From Bin34 sp963422415 (lineage in GTDB: Bacteria; Chloroflexota; Anaerolineae; Caldilineales; Caldilineaceae): a stretch of DNA of 64,000 nucleotides. The stretch spans positions 3,100,001 through 3,164,000 of the forward strand of contig OY729430.1 in assembly GCA_963422415.1 (NCBI GenBank). The letters run 5' to 3'. Below are positions 63,268 through 64,000 of this stretch, piece by piece. The first letter of the stretch is position 1. Each line of letters begins with the position of its first letter. Below the pieces are notes generated by a model. It ran no database searches and was not told where the DNA came from. It worked only from the letters and a program-made list of their open reading frames with translations. The translations under genes were made by a program, and so were the position numbers.

Positions 63268-63294
63268 CCGCGGCGAATTGGCGCGCGGCCGAAC

Positions 63295-64000
63295 CTACTC
63301 CAAAGGGACCTGCTGTCCGGTCGCCGCGCTGGTCAGCAGGCCCTCCATCATCCGCTGCACCTGCAGGCCGTGGCGGAGCGGCGCGCGGCATGCCGCGCCA
63401 TCCAGAATGCAGGCCACGAAGTGGTTCGCGATGTTCTGCCAAGCCGCGCGGTCGTTCTCTGGCATCTCCACCTCCACGTTGCGATGGTTCCCGTTGACGG
63501 TCTTGAAGATCGTCAACGGGGACAACGTGGCGCCGGCCGCGGTGCCGAAGAGTTCGATCTGCAGTTCAGGTCGTTGATGAGAGGCCCAGAAACTCTCGAT
63601 GATCAGGCCGGCCCCGTTGGCAAAGCGAACGAGGCCGCCGCCGTAGTCGTCCGCGGCATACTGGCTCCAATATTCCCGCGTCAACTCCGGGCCAGGGCCA
63701 AAGTACCCTTCTCCCCTAGGTCCGAACTGGGCTCCTGCCACTCCTGTTACTGAGACCGGAGCGGGCAGGCCCATGATCCACCAGGCTGCATCCAGACAGT
63801 GGACTCCCATGTCCCGAAAGGCTCCGCCTCCCTTCTGAATAAATCCCAGACTCCAGTTGGGAATGCCGCTCCGCCGAATGCTACGGGCCTTGGCGTAGTA
63901 GATTTCACCGAAGGAGCCGGCCTGAGCCATGTGGCCCAAGTACTGTACCTGCGGGGCGAAACGAGTGGAAAGAGACATCATGTTCACCACGCCCGACGCC
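63295..64000 (-). CDS. Gfo/Idh/MocA family oxidoreductase, C-terminal part (5' end outside window)
   Basis: About 235 residues are visible and the frame stays open to the window edge, so the Rossmann domain with its glycine motif and EKP is missing here. The substrate domain begins with STRFAPQVQYLGHMAQAG and SFGEIYYAKARSIRR, continues with GGGAFRDMGVHCLDAAWWIMG, where the DxGxHxxD active-site residues are conserved, and ends with GLQVQRMMEGLLTSAATGQQVPL. It is convergent with the TPR gene, 27 bases apart. Confidence 0.88.
   Translation of the reverse strand, partial: ASGVVNMMSLSTRFAPQVQYLGHMAQAGSFGEIYYAKARSIRRSGIPNWSLGFIQKGGGAFRDMGVHCLDAAWWIMGLPAPVSVTGVAGAQFGPRGEGYFGPGPELTREYWSQYAADDYGGGLVRFANGAGLIIESFWASHQRPELQIELFGTAAGATLSPLTIFKTVNGNHRNVEVEMPENDRAAWQNIANHFVACILDGAACRAPLRHGLQVQRMMEGLLTSAATGQQVPLE

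Overview
This is a G+C-rich bacterial chromosome segment of 64 kb with about 45 protein genes, two degraded or truncated loci and no rRNA, tRNA, CRISPR array or insertion sequence that I could recognise. The gene content suggests an aerobic, rod-shaped or filamentous heterotroph. It includes a full respiratory complex I operon tail, mreBCD-mrdA-rodA, CTC-type ribosomal protein L25, large peptide-type ABC transporters, Gfo/Idh dehydrogenases, a CehA/McbA hydrolase, phytanoyl-CoA dioxygenase and a GH63 enzyme. That mixture resembles marine or host-associated Chloroflexota (Caldilineae/Anaerolineae-like), but this is inference from gene content and no taxonomic marker was searched.

Layout. (1) 1-10.8 kb, plus strand: nuoF (5' end outside the window) through nuoN, the NADH:quinone oxidoreductase. 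(2) 10.8-11.2 kb, minus strand: a small SelW-like redox protein whose reading frame contains an in-frame UGA at the exact position of selenocysteine in the CxxU motif, followed by a hairpin that fits the bacterial SECIS rules and ending in a clear intrinsic terminator. An ordinary ORF caller truncates or misses this gene. (3) 11.4-17.3 kb, minus strand: the cell-elongation operon mreB-mreC-mreD-mrdA-rodA. (4) 17.6-21.9 kb, plus strand: tilS, a CoA-type Nudix hydrolase, hpt and an exported M23 peptidase, with overlapping ends. (5) 21.9-25.2 kb, minus strand: rplY with a near-consensus promoter, then a DUF2142-like membrane protein.

(6) 25.4-41 kb is a metabolic accessory region. It holds a CehA/McbA-type metallohydrolase, a class C beta-lactamase-fold hydrolase, and a minus-strand operon of GH63 glycosidase, PAC2 protein, low-molecular-weight phosphatase and MFS transporter. 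A plus-strand operon follows with an MFS transporter, two Gfo/Idh dehydrogenases and a HpcH/HpaI aldolase, which reads as uptake and catabolism of a sugar or sugar acid. A PhyH dioxygenase closes the region. (7) 41-43 kb is gene-poor and contains an orphan membrane protein and a multiply frameshifted Uma2 pseudogene.

(8) 43-60.8 kb, all minus strand: two complete oligopeptide/dipeptide-type ABC systems. They flank an enolase-superfamily o-succinylbenzoate synthase/N-acylamino acid racemase homologue, and an exported sialidase-fold beta-propeller protein lies inside the second. In both systems the solute-binding-protein gene is separated from the permease genes by a hairpin, one of them a convincing terminator, suggesting partial termination to set stoichiometry. 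(9) 61-64 kb: a TPR lipoprotein and a partial Gfo/Idh dehydrogenase running off the right end.
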